In this document: positions 53,082 to 61,658 of the stretch, in pieces
Numbering within the stretch: the first letter of the stretch is position 1
Layout of the letters: each line of letters starts with the position of its first letter
Assembly: GCF_027604915.1 (NCBI RefSeq)
Contig: NZ_JAJAQC010000003.1
Span: forward strand, 124,001-188,000
From: Streptomonospora mangrovi
GTDB taxonomy: Bacteria; Actinomycetota; Actinomycetes; Streptosporangiales; Streptosporangiaceae
Reading direction: 5' to 3'
Length of the DNA: 64,000 bases
Notes under the pieces: generated by a model
Told to the model about the DNA's origin: nothing
What the model saw: the letters and a program-made list of their open reading frames with translations, nothing else
The model's database searches: none
Translations under genes and position numbers: made by a program

Positions 53082-54638
53082 ATGAGCGGCGTGCTCGCTT
53101 CCCTGACTCCCGATTCCGGCCGGGCGGCGCGCCGCCGCGCGCCCGCCCTGGCCGCCCTGCTCGCCACCGCCGCCCTCGCCGCCTCGGCGCCGGCCGCGCC
53201 CGCCCTCGCCGATGCCCCCGGCGCCGCCGAGGGGCCGCGCGGCCTCACCGCCGAAGCCGTGGACGCCTACATGGCCGACTACCTCGACTCCGCGGCGCTG
53301 CCCGGCGCCTCGGTCGCCGTGACCCGGGGCGAGGACGTGGTGGTCAGCGCCGGGTACGGCACCGACTCCACCGGGGCGCCGATGACCGCCCGCACGCCCA
53401 TGGGCCTGGCCTCGGTGAGCAAGGCGTTCACCGCGCTGGCGGTGATGCGGCTGGTCGAGGAGGGCCGGGTGGAGCTGGACCGGCCGGTCACCGACTACCT
53501 GCCGGAGTTCCGCACCGCCGACCCGCGCGGTGCCGACATCACCGTCGAGCAGTTGCTCACCCACACCTCGGGCATGTCCGACCGCGGCTTCCGCGAGAAG
53601 AGCGAACCCGCGCCCGGCTCCCTGCGCGGCGCCGTCGAGCGGCTGCGCGCCGCCGAGATCACCGCCGACCCCGGGACCGAATTCAGCTACCACAACCCCA
53701 ACTTCCACGTCGCCGCGCGCCTGGTGGAGGTGGTGGCCGACCGGCCCTTCGCCGACTACCTGGACGCCCACGTCTTCACGCCGCTGGGGATGGACGACAC
53801 CGTCACCGTCGACACGGCCGCCGAGGTGTTCGAGGCGGGCACCCCCACCGGCCACATCGCCGCCTTCGGCGTGCCCTTCGCCGTCAGCGAGCCCACGAGC
53901 TTCTACAACGGCGCCGGCGGCATGGTCAGCACCGCCGACGACATGGCCGCCTGGCTCATCGCGCAGCACAATGGCGGCCTTGGCCCCGAGGGCGAGCGCG
54001 TGCTGTCGGCCGAGGGGATCGAGGCCACCCACACCGTCCCCGCCGACGCCCCCGACAACGCCTACGCGCTGGGTTGGGAGGTCCGCGAGACCGCCGCCGG
54101 CAACCCGCTGGTGGAGCACGGCGGCATCCAGTTCACCTACACCGCCTACCAGGCGCTGCTGCCCGAGAGCGGATACGGGATCGCGGTCATGGCCAACACC
54201 GGGCTGGGGCGCGGCGACGCCCAGGCCATCACGGCCGGGCTGGTCGCCCTGGCCGAGGGCGAGGAGCCGCCGGGCCCGGCCTCGACCGCCCTGCTGGCGG
54301 TGGACCTGGTGATGGCCGCGCTCACGGCGGGCGTGGTGGTCCTGGGCGTGCGCGGCGTGCGCCGCGCCCAGGGGTGGGTCGCGGGCCGGCGCGGCCGTCC
54401 CGCGTGGGCCACCGTCCTGCGGCTGCTGCCCTACGCGGCGGTGATCGGCGCGGCGGCCACCGTCAACCGGCTCATCGCGCCGGTGGCGGCCGGCCGCGAC
54501 CTCGCCTGGACGCACCTGTTCTACCTCGCGCCCACGGCCTGGATCTGGTTGATGACCGGTGCGCTGGCGTGTGCGGCCGTCCTGGCCGCGCGCGGCGCGC
54601 ACGCCGCCCGGGCGCGGCGGTCCCGCCCCTCGGCTTGA
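53082..54638 (+). CDS. Secreted beta-lactamase-fold serine hydrolase, membrane-anchored
   Basis: The 518-residue protein has a signal peptide (ALAALLATAALAASAPAAPALA) and a class C beta-lactamase/PBP fold. SVSK has nucleophile Ser111 and Lys114, Tyr203 lies in FSYHNPN (YxN), and His346 in VEHGGIQ stands for the third motif. After residue 395 come about four transmembrane helices (for example ALTAGVVVLGVRGV), so the catalytic domain faces outward from the membrane. This hydrolase plus membrane tail occurs in Streptomyces and Nocardiopsis. Substrates are probably peptides or esters, not necessarily beta-lactams. The stop codon overlaps the next promoter. Confidence 0.85.
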   Translation: MSGVLASLTPDSGRAARRRAPALAALLATAALAASAPAAPALADAPGAAEGPRGLTAEAVDAYMADYLDSAALPGASVAVTRGEDVVVSAGYGTDSTGAPMTARTPMGLASVSKAFTALAVMRLVEEGRVELDRPVTDYLPEFRTADPRGADITVEQLLTHTSGMSDRGFREKSEPAPGSLRGAVERLRAAEITADPGTEFSYHNPNFHVAARLVEVVADRPFADYLDAHVFTPLGMDDTVTVDTAAEVFEAGTPTGHIAAFGVPFAVSEPTSFYNGAGGMVSTADDMAAWLIAQHNGGLGPEGERVLSAEGIEATHTVPADAPDNAYALGWEVRETAAGNPLVEHGGIQFTYTAYQALLPESGYGIAVMANTGLGRGDAQAITAGLVALAEGEEPPGPASTALLAVDLVMAALTAGVVVLGVRGVRRAQGWVAGRRGRPAWATVLRLLPYAAVIGAAATVNRLIAPVAAGRDLAWTHLFYLAPTAWIWLMTGALACAAVLAARGAHAARARRSRPSA

Positions 54639-54665
54639 CCTCAAGTCCGCTTGAGGTCCCATGAT
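54635..54665 (+). promoter_or_regulatory. SoxR-box promoter
   Basis: CCTCAAGTCCGCTTGAGG (54639-54656) matches the known SoxR box CCTCAAGTTAACTTGAGG except for the centre. It is framed by TTGACC (54635-54640) and CATGAT (54660-54665) with a 19-base spacer, the long spacing that MerR-family activators such as SoxR correct by bending. It drives the NAD(P)-binding gene. Confidence 0.75.
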
Positions 54666-54731
54666 CGGAGGGCGGCGCGGCCCGGGTCCCCGGTTCCGGC
54701 GCGCCGCCCCCTGCAGACCGAGGACGAGAGA

Positions 54732-55610
54732 GTGGGCATTGCGATGGCGGCGACCGAGTTGATCCTGGTGACCGGTGCGAGCGGCAACGTCGGGCGGCAC
54801 GTGGTGCGCCGGCTGCTGGAGGAGGGCCGGGCGGTGCGCGTGCTGACCCGCGACCCCGCCCGCACCGCGTTCCCCGACGGCGTGGAGGTGGTGGCCGGCG
54901 ACCTGGCCGACCCCGACAGCGTGCGCCCGGCCCTGGCCGGCGCGGGCGCGGTGTTCCTGCTGTGGCCGACCCTGGCGGCCGACCACGCCGCCGACCGCAC
55001 GGTGCCGCTGCTGGCCGAGGGCGGGCGGCGGGTGGTCTACCTGTCGGCCCGGGGCGTGCCCGACACCGGCGCCGGCGAGGCGGCCGAGGGCATCATGGGC
55101 TCCCACCAGATGATCGAGCGCCTGCTGCGGGAGTCCGGCGCCGACTGGACCTTCGTGCGGCCCGGCGGGTTCGCCGCCAACGTGGCCCCCTGGTTCGCCG
55201 AGCTGCGCGACACCGGCGAGGTGGCGATGGCCCACCCCGGGCTGTCCCGCGCGCTGATCCACGAGGCCGACATCGCCGAGGTGGCCGTGCGCGCGCTCGT
55301 GGAGGACGGGCACGGCGGCGCGGTCTACGAGATCACCGGCCCCGAGGCGCTGACCCAGCAGGAGCAGGCCCGCGCCGTCGCCGAGGCGCTGGGCGTGCCG
55401 CTGCGCATCCGGGTCCTCACCGAGGAGGAGGCGGTGGAGCGCATGGTCGCGGCCGGCTACCCGCGCGACATGAGCGCGTCCGTCCTGGCGGGCCAGGCGG
55501 CGATGCTCGCCGCCCCCGACACCCCCACCCCGGTGTTCGAGCGGGTCACCGGGCGCAAGGCGCGCGACTTCCGCACCTGGGCGGCCGACCGCGTCCGCGC
55601 CCTGCGCTGA
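54732..55610 (+). CDS. NmrA-like NAD(P)-binding protein, probable SoxR target
   Basis: The 292-residue atypical SDR has ILVTGASGNVGRHVVRRLL (GxxGxxG) and ARxVRVLTRDP, then a Rossmann fold without the YxxxK catalytic pair. IEVAVRALVEDGHGG-like and YEITGPEAL segments match the NmrA/QOR2 branch. The GTG with GAGGA seven bases upstream is chosen; an ATG 12 bases later is possible. In Streptomyces coelicolor, SoxR is known to control a small set of genes including an NAD-dependent oxidoreductase, which fits. A role in redox-cycling quinone response is inferred. Confidence 0.85.
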   Translation: MGIAMAATELILVTGASGNVGRHVVRRLLEEGRAVRVLTRDPARTAFPDGVEVVAGDLADPDSVRPALAGAGAVFLLWPTLAADHAADRTVPLLAEGGRRVVYLSARGVPDTGAGEAAEGIMGSHQMIERLLRESGADWTFVRPGGFAANVAPWFAELRDTGEVAMAHPGLSRALIHEADIAEVAVRALVEDGHGGAVYEITGPEALTQQEQARAVAEALGVPLRIRVLTEEEAVERMVAAGYPRDMSASVLAGQAAMLAAPDTPTPVFERVTGRKARDFRTWAADRVRALR

Positions 55611-55688
55611 GGTGGCACGGCGCGTCGAGGTGACACGGCGGCCCCGCGGCGGGGGACCGGGCGCGGGGCCCGCCGCTAGCGTCGGGCC

Positions 55689-56120
55689 ATGACCGCGTCG
55701 CTGATCGTGAACCTGGCCGTCGCCGACCTCGACCGCTCGGTGGCGTTCTTCACCGCGCTGGGGTTCGGCTTCAACCCCGCCCTCACCGACGACAACGGCG
55801 CCTGCCTGGTCGTCGGCGACAACGCCTACGTCATGCTGCTGCGGCCCGCCTTCTTCTCGGCGTTCACCACCAAGGGCATCGCCGACAGCGCCACCACCGC
55901 CGAGGCGATCCTGGCGGTGACGGTCGACAGCCGCGCCGAGGTCGACCGGATCGTGCGGGCGGCGCTGGCCTCGGGAGGCAGCCCCGCCAACGACCCCGAG
56001 GAGATCTCGGGCGTCTACGGCTGGAGCTTCCACGACCCCGACGGCCACCTGTGGGAGGTCCTGAACATGGACGTCCCGCGCGCGGCCCCCGCCCCGGGCG
56101 CGGGGGCCGAGGCCGGCTGA
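55689..56120 (+). CDS. VOC family (glyoxalase/bleomycin-resistance-like) protein
   Basis: The 143-residue protein has two beta-alpha-beta-beta-beta modules: LIVNLAVADLDRSVAFFTAL and YGWSFHDPDGHLWEVLNMD. The C-terminal Glu in HLWEVL is the usual metal ligand; the first His position is Asn (IVNLAV), common in resistance-type members. Its ATG lies close to TAGCGT without a clear ribosome site, so leaderless translation is possible. The function (lyase, dioxygenase or binding protein) is not determined. It may be co-transcribed with the SoxR-box gene. Confidence 0.85.
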   Translation: MTASLIVNLAVADLDRSVAFFTALGFGFNPALTDDNGACLVVGDNAYVMLLRPAFFSAFTTKGIADSATTAEAILAVTVDSRAEVDRIVRAALASGGSPANDPEEISGVYGWSFHDPDGHLWEVLNMDVPRAAPAPGAGAEAG

Positions 56121-56649
56121 CACCGGCGGAATCCGTGCCGCGGCCCCCGGTGCGACCCGCCGCCGGGACCCGCCCGCGGCCCCCGCGCCGCGCGCCGCCT
56201 CCCGGGGCGCGCGGCGCCTTCCGCGTTGCCCGGCGGCCGCGCGTGCGGGGCGCGTGCGGCCGGGACTGCGGGCGCGTGGGGCGAAACCGCCGGTCAGCGG
56301 GGGTGGGGGAGGGCGGCGGCGCGCCGCCCCCGCGTGCAATCCCACGGGCGAATGGTGCGAATACGAAAAGGCGCGTTGAGAGCGCAATTCACCGCGATAT
56401 GGGACCACGGCACCGGCAATCCGGCCGCCGCGCATTTGCCCGGTCCCGGATTGGGAAAGGCGCTGATTCCGCCATTTGCCGCGCCATGGGCGGCCGCACG
56501 GGCTACCGTGAGTCACGGACCTCCGCCTCGTCCGTTGAATTTTAAATCAAGAACGGCGCCTTTTCCGCGTCTCCCCGTATAAAGCGGCGGCACGGGGTCC
56601 GTTATCGGGCTGGGACCGGCCGGCCCCCATCGCCGACGAGGACATGACC
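56121..56649. other. Intergenic region upstream of the cvnA-like gene
   Basis: About 530 bases without a supportable gene. AT-rich patches at 56340-56410 and 56520-56585 include the near-palindrome TTGAATTTTAAATCAA (56535 on). The second copy of CCATTTGCCGCGC is at 56472-56484. Probably promoter DNA for the conservon genes. Confidence 0.5.
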
Positions 56650-58008
56650 ATGCCAGTACGCGTGTCCCACCGCTCACCGTCGCGCCGCCCCGCGGACTCC
56701 CCGGGCACCCGCGCCCTGCTCGCCGTGTGCGCCGCCGCGGCCGCCCTCGCCGCGGCGTGGTGGTCGGGGGCGGCCCTTCCCGTGGCCGACGGCCCGCCCG
56801 GCGCCGCCGTCGCGGGCGCGGCCCTGGGCGCGCTGCTGTGCGCCGCCCTCGCCGCCACCGCCCTGCTGTGGGTCGAGACCGCCCGCGCCCGGCGGCGCGC
56901 CGCCGACCTGGAGCGCGCCCTGCGCGCCTTCGCCCACGAGGGCGTCGACACCCTGTGGCGCGACCTCCGGCGCGACGGCGCCCGTGCCGACGACGCCGTC
57001 GCCGCCGCGCTGGAGCGCGCGGGCACCGGCCACGAGGCCGTGCGCGCGCTCGTGCGCGGGGTCGGCGCCGCCCTGGGCGAGGGCGACCGGCGCGGCCGGT
57101 GCGCCCTGGCCGCCACCGCCGCCGCCGCGGCCCGGCTCCAGACCGGGTGCGCGGGCCTGCTCGCGCTCCTGCGCGAACTCCAGGACCGCTACGGCGACCA
57201 GGAGCAGGTCATGGCCGACCTCTTCGAACTCGACCACCGGGTCTCCCAGGCCGCGCGGGTGGCCGACGGCCTCGCGCTGCTGGCCCGCGGCCGCACCGGG
57301 CGGCGCTGGCCCGCGCCCATCCCCATGGAGAGCGTCCTGCGCGGCGCCATGGGCCGCATCCACGACTACCGGCGGGTGCGCATCCGCTGCGCCGGCACCG
57401 CCGCCGTCGAGGGCGGCGCGGCCGAGGGCGTGATGCAGGCGCTGGCCGAGCTGATGGACAACGCCGCCGTCTTCTCGCCCGCCGACACCGAGGTCGACGT
57501 CCGCGTCGAGGAGCGCGACACCGGAGTGGCCGTCACCGTCGAGGACGCCGGCCGGGGCATGCGCGGCCGCGAGCGCCGCCGCGCCGAGGACGCCGTCGCC
57601 GCGCCGCACGACCTCACCGCCGTCAACGGCGCCCGCCTGGGGCTGGCCGTGGCCGGCACGGCCGCCGCCGAGCACGGGCTGCGGATCGGCTTCCGCCCCT
57701 CGGCGCGCGGCGGCACCGAGGCCGTCCTGCTGATCCCCGCCGCCCTGATCACCGCCGCACCCCGGCACCCGCTCGCCGGACCGCCGCCGGCCCACACCCC
57801 GCCCGGCGGGGTGCCCGCCGCCCGCGCGCCCCTGCCCCGCCGCCGGCGCGGCGCCGCCTTCGCCGCCGCCGAGCGCGAGTGGGCCGCCGCCGCGCACCCG
57901 ATCGTGTGGGAGCCGGCGAGCGAGCCCGGCACCGACCCGGAGCGGTCCGCGGCCATCCGCCACGCGTTCCACCGCGCCCCCGGCGGCCCCGGCCCCGCCG
58001 CCGGCTGA
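56650..58008 (+). CDS. CvnA-like sensor kinase of a partial conservon
   Basis: The 452-residue protein has two transmembrane helices near residues 20-70, no obvious extracellular domain, and a C-terminal ATPase of the histidine-kinase type: LAELMDNAAVFSPADTEVDV (N box) and GARLGLAVAGTAAAEHGL (G box). The weak phospho-acceptor region DLFELDHRVSQAARV carries the His of the CvnA class (LFxLDHLxxR in homologues). Conservons normally comprise cvnA, a roadblock protein (cvnB), DUF742 (cvnC) and a GTPase (cvnD). Here only A and C follow. The second ATG has GAGGA seven bases upstream. Confidence 0.85.
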   Translation: MPVRVSHRSPSRRPADSPGTRALLAVCAAAAALAAAWWSGAALPVADGPPGAAVAGAALGALLCAALAATALLWVETARARRRAADLERALRAFAHEGVDTLWRDLRRDGARADDAVAAALERAGTGHEAVRALVRGVGAALGEGDRRGRCALAATAAAAARLQTGCAGLLALLRELQDRYGDQEQVMADLFELDHRVSQAARVADGLALLARGRTGRRWPAPIPMESVLRGAMGRIHDYRRVRIRCAGTAAVEGGAAEGVMQALAELMDNAAVFSPADTEVDVRVEERDTGVAVTVEDAGRGMRGRERRRAEDAVAAPHDLTAVNGARLGLAVAGTAAAEHGLRIGFRPSARGGTEAVLLIPAALITAAPRHPLAGPPPAHTPPGGVPAARAPLPRRRRGAAFAAAEREWAAAAHPIVWEPASEPGTDPERSAAIRHAFHRAPGGPGPAAG

Positions 58009-58095
58009 CCCGCGCCGACCGGGCGCCCAACCCCCGGCGCCCCCGGTTTCCCGCCCGCCCCCGGGCACCACGCGACGAAGGAGTGCCACACCGCG

Positions 58096-58239
58096 ATGAT
58101 CACCGCAGACCCCGGCGGATCCCGGCCGCCGAACCCCCCGCCCGGCGCGCCGTCCCGGCCCCGGCGCGCCGCGACACCCGCCACCGCCGGTCCGGACCCC
58201 GAGGCCGGCCCGCGGCGCGGCGGGGAACCCGCGCCATGA
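58096..58239 (+). CDS. 47-residue Pro/Arg-rich ORF at the cvnB position
   Basis: ATG to a TGA that overlaps the DUF742 start (ATGA). The product is Pro/Arg/Gly/Ala-rich (SRPPNPPPGAPSRPRR) with no roadblock-domain feature. A purine-rich GAAGGAG is 13 bases upstream, rather far. It may be a coupling ORF that provides translation initiation for DUF742, or the leftover of a lost cvnB gene. Coding status uncertain. Confidence 0.35.
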   Translation: MITADPGGSRPPNPPPGAPSRPRRAATPATAGPDPEAGPRRGGEPAP

Positions 58240-58592
58240 CCCTGCGCTACCTCGAACAGGAATCCCCCGAGCGGCTGTTCACCCTCACGGCCGGCCGCGT
58301 CGGCACGGCGGAGCGCGACCTCGACACCGCCACCCTGATCGTCAGCGTGTGCGATCCCGCCCCCGGGACACCCTCCGAGCACGCCCGCATCCTGCGCCTG
58401 TGCCGCGTCCCCACCCCGGTGGGGGAGGTCGCGGCGGAGCTGGGCCTGCCGGTGAGCGTGGTCACGGCCCTGCTGGGCGACCTGCTCGCCGCCGGCCGGG
58501 TCGCCGCCCGCCGCCCCGCGCCGGCCGGCCGCTTCCGGCCGCCGCCGCGCGAGACCCTGGAGCAGGTGCTGTACGCCCTCCAGCGACTGTGA
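58236..58592 (+). CDS. DUF742 (CvnC-like) protein
   Basis: The 118-residue protein matches DUF742: FTLTAGRVGTAERDLDTATL, then an MarR-like winged-helix part (EHARILRLCRVPTPVGEVAA, LGLPVSVVTALLGDLLAAG) and VLYALQRL. The family is the third gene of conservons and works with the roadblock and GTPase proteins. Those partners are absent here, so it may serve a trans-encoded GTPase or function with CvnA alone. Confidence 0.88.
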   Translation: MTLRYLEQESPERLFTLTAGRVGTAERDLDTATLIVSVCDPAPGTPSEHARILRLCRVPTPVGEVAAELGLPVSVVTALLGDLLAAGRVAARRPAPAGRFRPPPRETLEQVLYALQRL

Positions 58593-58629
58593 GATCCGGG
58601 GGCGGGCGGCGCCGCGCCGACCGCCCCCG

Positions 58630-58663
58630 CCGCCGGCCGGCCGAGGTCCCGGCCGGCCGGCGG
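58630..58663. terminator. Bidirectional terminator, DUF742/GH16
   Basis: There is a 13-bp perfect stem (CCGCCGGCCGGCC and complement) and an 8-base loop between convergent genes. Confidence 0.75.
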
Positions 58664-58671
58664 TGCCGCAG

Positions 58672-60093
58672 CTAGGAGGTCGCGAACCGGAACCAGTTCA
58701 GGTTGACGAAGTCGGCCGGCTGGCCGCTGGTGAAGGTCAGGTAGACCGTGTGGGTGCCCGTCACGCCGCTCATGTTCGCCGGGACGGTGCGCCAGCTCTG
58801 CCACCCGCCGGTGTTGGCCACCGAGAAGCTGGCGACCGGCGCGGCCGTGGGGCTGCCCAGCCGGACCTCCACCAGGCCGCTCACCCCCGGCGCCGCACCC
58901 GAGGCGACCCGGGCGCGGAACTGGCGGGCGGCGGTCGAACCGAACTCCACGCCGTCGAACCGCAGCCAGTCGCCGTTGGCGATCTGGGCGACGTTGCGCC
59001 CGCCGCCGGTGTCGGTGGTGGTTTCCAGCGAGGTGCCCGACTGCGCCTGGTAGGACTCGCCCTGGATGGTGGAGCGGGCGTCCACGCCCTCAACCGGGGG
59101 GTCGGTGGGCCCGCCGCCCGAGGTGCTCTCCCACACCGCCACGTAGTCGACCACCATGGGGTGGCCGGGCTGGGTGGCGGCGGTGGGGGTGGCGCTGCCC
59201 TGGACGCCGTTGGGGAAGGCGCCGCCCATCGCCACGTTGAGCAGGATGAAGTAGCCGGCGTGGCTGGTCATGTCGTTCCAGGCGGTCGCGCCGACCTGGC
59301 TCTGGCTGACGGTGTGGTAGAGCTGGCCGTCGACGTACCAGCGCAACTGGCCCGAGGAGCCCTCGCGGTCCCACTCGAAGCGGTAGGTGTGGAACCCCGA
59401 CTGGCAGGTGGAGCCGGGGCAGGGCCGGCTGGCGCCCAGCCCGCTGGTCTCGTTGCACGGGCCGCCCGGGTTGACCCCGCAGTGCAGCACGCCCCACACC
59501 GAGTTGATGCCGTTGACGTTCTCCATGATGTCGAACTCGCCGATGGCCGGCCAGTTCCAGTAGTTGCCGCGGTAGGGCGAGCCCAGCGCCCAGAACGCCG
59601 GCCAGTAGCCCAGGGCGGCCTCGCCGGTGACGTTGGGGACCTGGATGCGGCCCTCGATGCGCAGGGTCTCGCCGTCGGCGGGCTTGAAGTCGGCCTTGCG
59701 GGTCTCGATGCGCGCGGAGGTCCACTGGCCCGAGGCGTCGCGGCGGGGCGTGATGCGCAGGTTGCCCTGCCCGTCGAGGCCGAGATTCTGGGCGTTGGCG
59801 GTGTAGGTCTGGATCTCGCCGGTGCCCCAGTTGGCGGGGCCGCCGGGGTAGGAGGTGCCGGTGTCCACGATCCACTTCCCCGAGTCGGGGAGGCTGCCGG
59901 AGGCACCGTTGAAGTCGTCGCTCCACACCAGGTTCCAGCCCTGGGGGGTGGGCGGCACGTCGGCGTGGGCGGGGGTCGTGGCCGTGGTCAGCACGGCGAG
60001 GGGGAAGACCAGCGCGCCGAGGACGGCGAGCGGGCCGCGCAGGTGTCTGCGCCGAATCGGTCGAGGGGTCGCGGCGGTCTCAGCGTTGTGCAC
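58672..60093 (-). CDS. Secreted GH16 endo-beta-1,3(4)-glucanase with C-terminal CBM6
   Basis: The 473-residue protein has a GTG start, a signal peptide of about 45 residues ending AHA, and a GH16 catalytic domain (about 50-325). Its active-site motif is GEFDIMENVNG (Glu about 186 nucleophile, Asp 188, Glu 191 acid/base). A short linker (GGGPTDPPVEG) follows, then a carbohydrate-binding module of family 6 (AQSGTSLETTTDTGGGRNVA, NGDWLRFDGVEF, and a C-terminal NLNWFRFA). It should hydrolyse laminarin/1,3-beta-glucan outside the cell. A LacI gene is divergent with a palindromic operator in between. Confidence 0.93.
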   Translation of the reverse strand: MHNAETAATPRPIRRRHLRGPLAVLGALVFPLAVLTTATTPAHADVPPTPQGWNLVWSDDFNGASGSLPDSGKWIVDTGTSYPGGPANWGTGEIQTYTANAQNLGLDGQGNLRITPRRDASGQWTSARIETRKADFKPADGETLRIEGRIQVPNVTGEAALGYWPAFWALGSPYRGNYWNWPAIGEFDIMENVNGINSVWGVLHCGVNPGGPCNETSGLGASRPCPGSTCQSGFHTYRFEWDREGSSGQLRWYVDGQLYHTVSQSQVGATAWNDMTSHAGYFILLNVAMGGAFPNGVQGSATPTAATQPGHPMVVDYVAVWESTSGGGPTDPPVEGVDARSTIQGESYQAQSGTSLETTTDTGGGRNVAQIANGDWLRFDGVEFGSTAARQFRARVASGAAPGVSGLVEVRLGSPTAAPVASFSVANTGGWQSWRTVPANMSGVTGTHTVYLTFTSGQPADFVNLNWFRFATS

Positions 60094-60206
60094 GTAGGGC
60101 CTCTTCCCTGCGTTCGCGGATGGGGGATGACGGGGGTTTCCGCGGCTGCGGCCGGCCCTGGCGCGGGCGGCGGCAGGAGCGCGGGACCACGAGCGGCGCC
60201 GTTGCC

Positions 60207-60222
60207 GAGAGAGCGCTCTCTC
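60207..60222. promoter_or_regulatory. 16-bp LacI-type operator for the glucanase gene
   Basis: GAGAGAGCGCTCTCTC is a perfect palindrome with AGCGCT core, about 115 bases upstream of the GH16 start. It is very like the CelR/BxyR-type sites known in actinobacteria. An imperfect relative, CAGAGAGCGGTTTCCGG (from 60452), lies close to the lacI start. Confidence 0.72.
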
Positions 60223-60516
60223 ACTCTTTGAAAGTGACACACAACGCGGCGCGCGACAAGGCGGGCAAACGGTGCGGTTGCGGCGGCCGCGCTGACGCGC
60301 TGCCCGGTGCCCCGAGGCGGGCCGGCGACCGCGCAGGCCGGACGGGGTCCCCGGGCGCCTCGCGGCGGCCGCCCGGGTTTTCCGGGTTTGCCCGCCGGGT
60401 ACGACAAGACGGCGGCCGGCCACCGCCGGACCCCGCCGCCGCCCCACCGCCCAGAGAGCGGTTTCCGGCCGAGCCGTGCGGTGCCGGCCGGGCGCAGGAC
60501 CAACACGGGAGGACCA

Positions 60517-61527
60517 GTGGCAGCCCCCAGGCGCCCCCGCCCCACCCTTGAGGCGGTCGCGGCCCGCGCGCGGGTGTCGCGGGCGACCGTCTCGCGCGTC
60601 GTCAACGGGCGCACCAGCGTCGACCCCCGGATGCGCGAGGCGGTGCTGAGCGCGGTGGACGAACTGGGGTATGTCCCCAACTCCGCGGCGCGCAGCCTGG
60701 TCACCCGCCAGACCGACTCCATCGCGCTGGTGGTCTCCGAACCCCCCACCCGGGTGTTCTCCGACGACCCGCTGTTCTCGCTGGTGGTGCGCACCGCCAG
60801 CAACGAATTGGAGGCGGCGGGCAAGCAGGTGGTGCTGATGCTGGCCGGCTCGCCCCGGGCGCAGGCCCGGGTCGAGGACTACGTCGCCGGCGGCCACGTC
60901 GACGGTGTCATGTTCGTGTCGATGCACGGCGCCGACCCGCTGCCGGGCGCCATCGCCCGCATGGGGGTCCCGGTGGTGTCCTACGGGCGGCCGGCCGTGG
61001 CCGTGGACCTGCCCTACGCCGACAACGACAACGTCGGCGGCGCGCGCCAGGCCGTGGGCCACCTGCTGGCGGGCGGCCGCCGGCGCGTCGCCGCCATCGC
61101 CGGACCCCAGGACATGACCGCCGGCCAGGACCGGCTCGCCGGCTACCGCGACACCCTCGCGGCGGCCGACCGCCGCGCGCTCGTCGCGGTCGGCGACTTC
61201 ACCCGCGACTCCGGCGCCGAGGCGATGCGCCACCTGCTGGCCGACGACCCCGGGCTCGACGCCGTGTTCGCGGCCAACGACCTGATGGCCATCGGCGCGC
61301 TGCACACCCTGCGCCGGGCGGGCCGCCGCGTGCCCGACGACGTCGCGGTGGTGGGCTTCGACGACATCGAGGCGGCGCGCTTCACCGACCCCCCGCTGAC
61401 GACCGTGCGCCACCCCGTGGTCGAGCAGGCCACGGTCATGGTCCGGCTGCTGCTGACCCCCGCCGAGCAGCACGACCGCACCCGCGTGGTCCTGCCCACG
61501 GAACTGGTGGTGCGCGAGTCCGCCTGA
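60517..61527 (+). CDS. LacI family transcriptional repressor
   Basis: The 336-residue protein has the N-terminal LacI HTH (TLEAVAARARVSRATVSRVV, NGRTSVDPRMREAVLSAV), the hinge helix NSAARSLVTRQ with the Leu that inserts in the minor groove, and a periplasmic-binding-like sugar domain. GGAGG four bases before the GTG. Divergent from the GH16 gene, it is expected to repress the glucanase at GAGAGAGCGCTCTCTC until a laminari-oligosaccharide or similar inducer binds. It might also act on the related AGCGCT sites near 4.2 kb, which is untested. Confidence 0.92.
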   Translation: MAAPRRPRPTLEAVAARARVSRATVSRVVNGRTSVDPRMREAVLSAVDELGYVPNSAARSLVTRQTDSIALVVSEPPTRVFSDDPLFSLVVRTASNELEAAGKQVVLMLAGSPRAQARVEDYVAGGHVDGVMFVSMHGADPLPGAIARMGVPVVSYGRPAVAVDLPYADNDNVGGARQAVGHLLAGGRRRVAAIAGPQDMTAGQDRLAGYRDTLAAADRRALVAVGDFTRDSGAEAMRHLLADDPGLDAVFAANDLMAIGALHTLRRAGRRVPDDVAVVGFDDIEAARFTDPPLTTVRHPVVEQATVMVRLLLTPAEQHDRTRVVLPTELVVRESA

Positions 61528-61658
61528 GCGGCGGTGGGTGCGCGGGGCGGTCGCTGGGCGGACCTGCCGAGGGGCGCGGGAGCGCGTGGCGTGGACCGCG
61601 AACGGCAGGGCGCGGGCGCGCCGGCCGCCACCGGGGACTGTCACCGGCGACTGGCACC

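Noticed and set aside
53082-54638. Antibiotic-resistance beta-lactamase
   Set aside because: The SxxK and YxN motifs fit the broad serine hydrolase family, but HGG replaces KTG and a membrane tail is attached, so resistance cannot be claimed.
52785-56516. A 1243-codon open frame on the minus strand
   Set aside because: It is a shadow of the serine hydrolase, NmrA-like and VOC genes and shows no domain.
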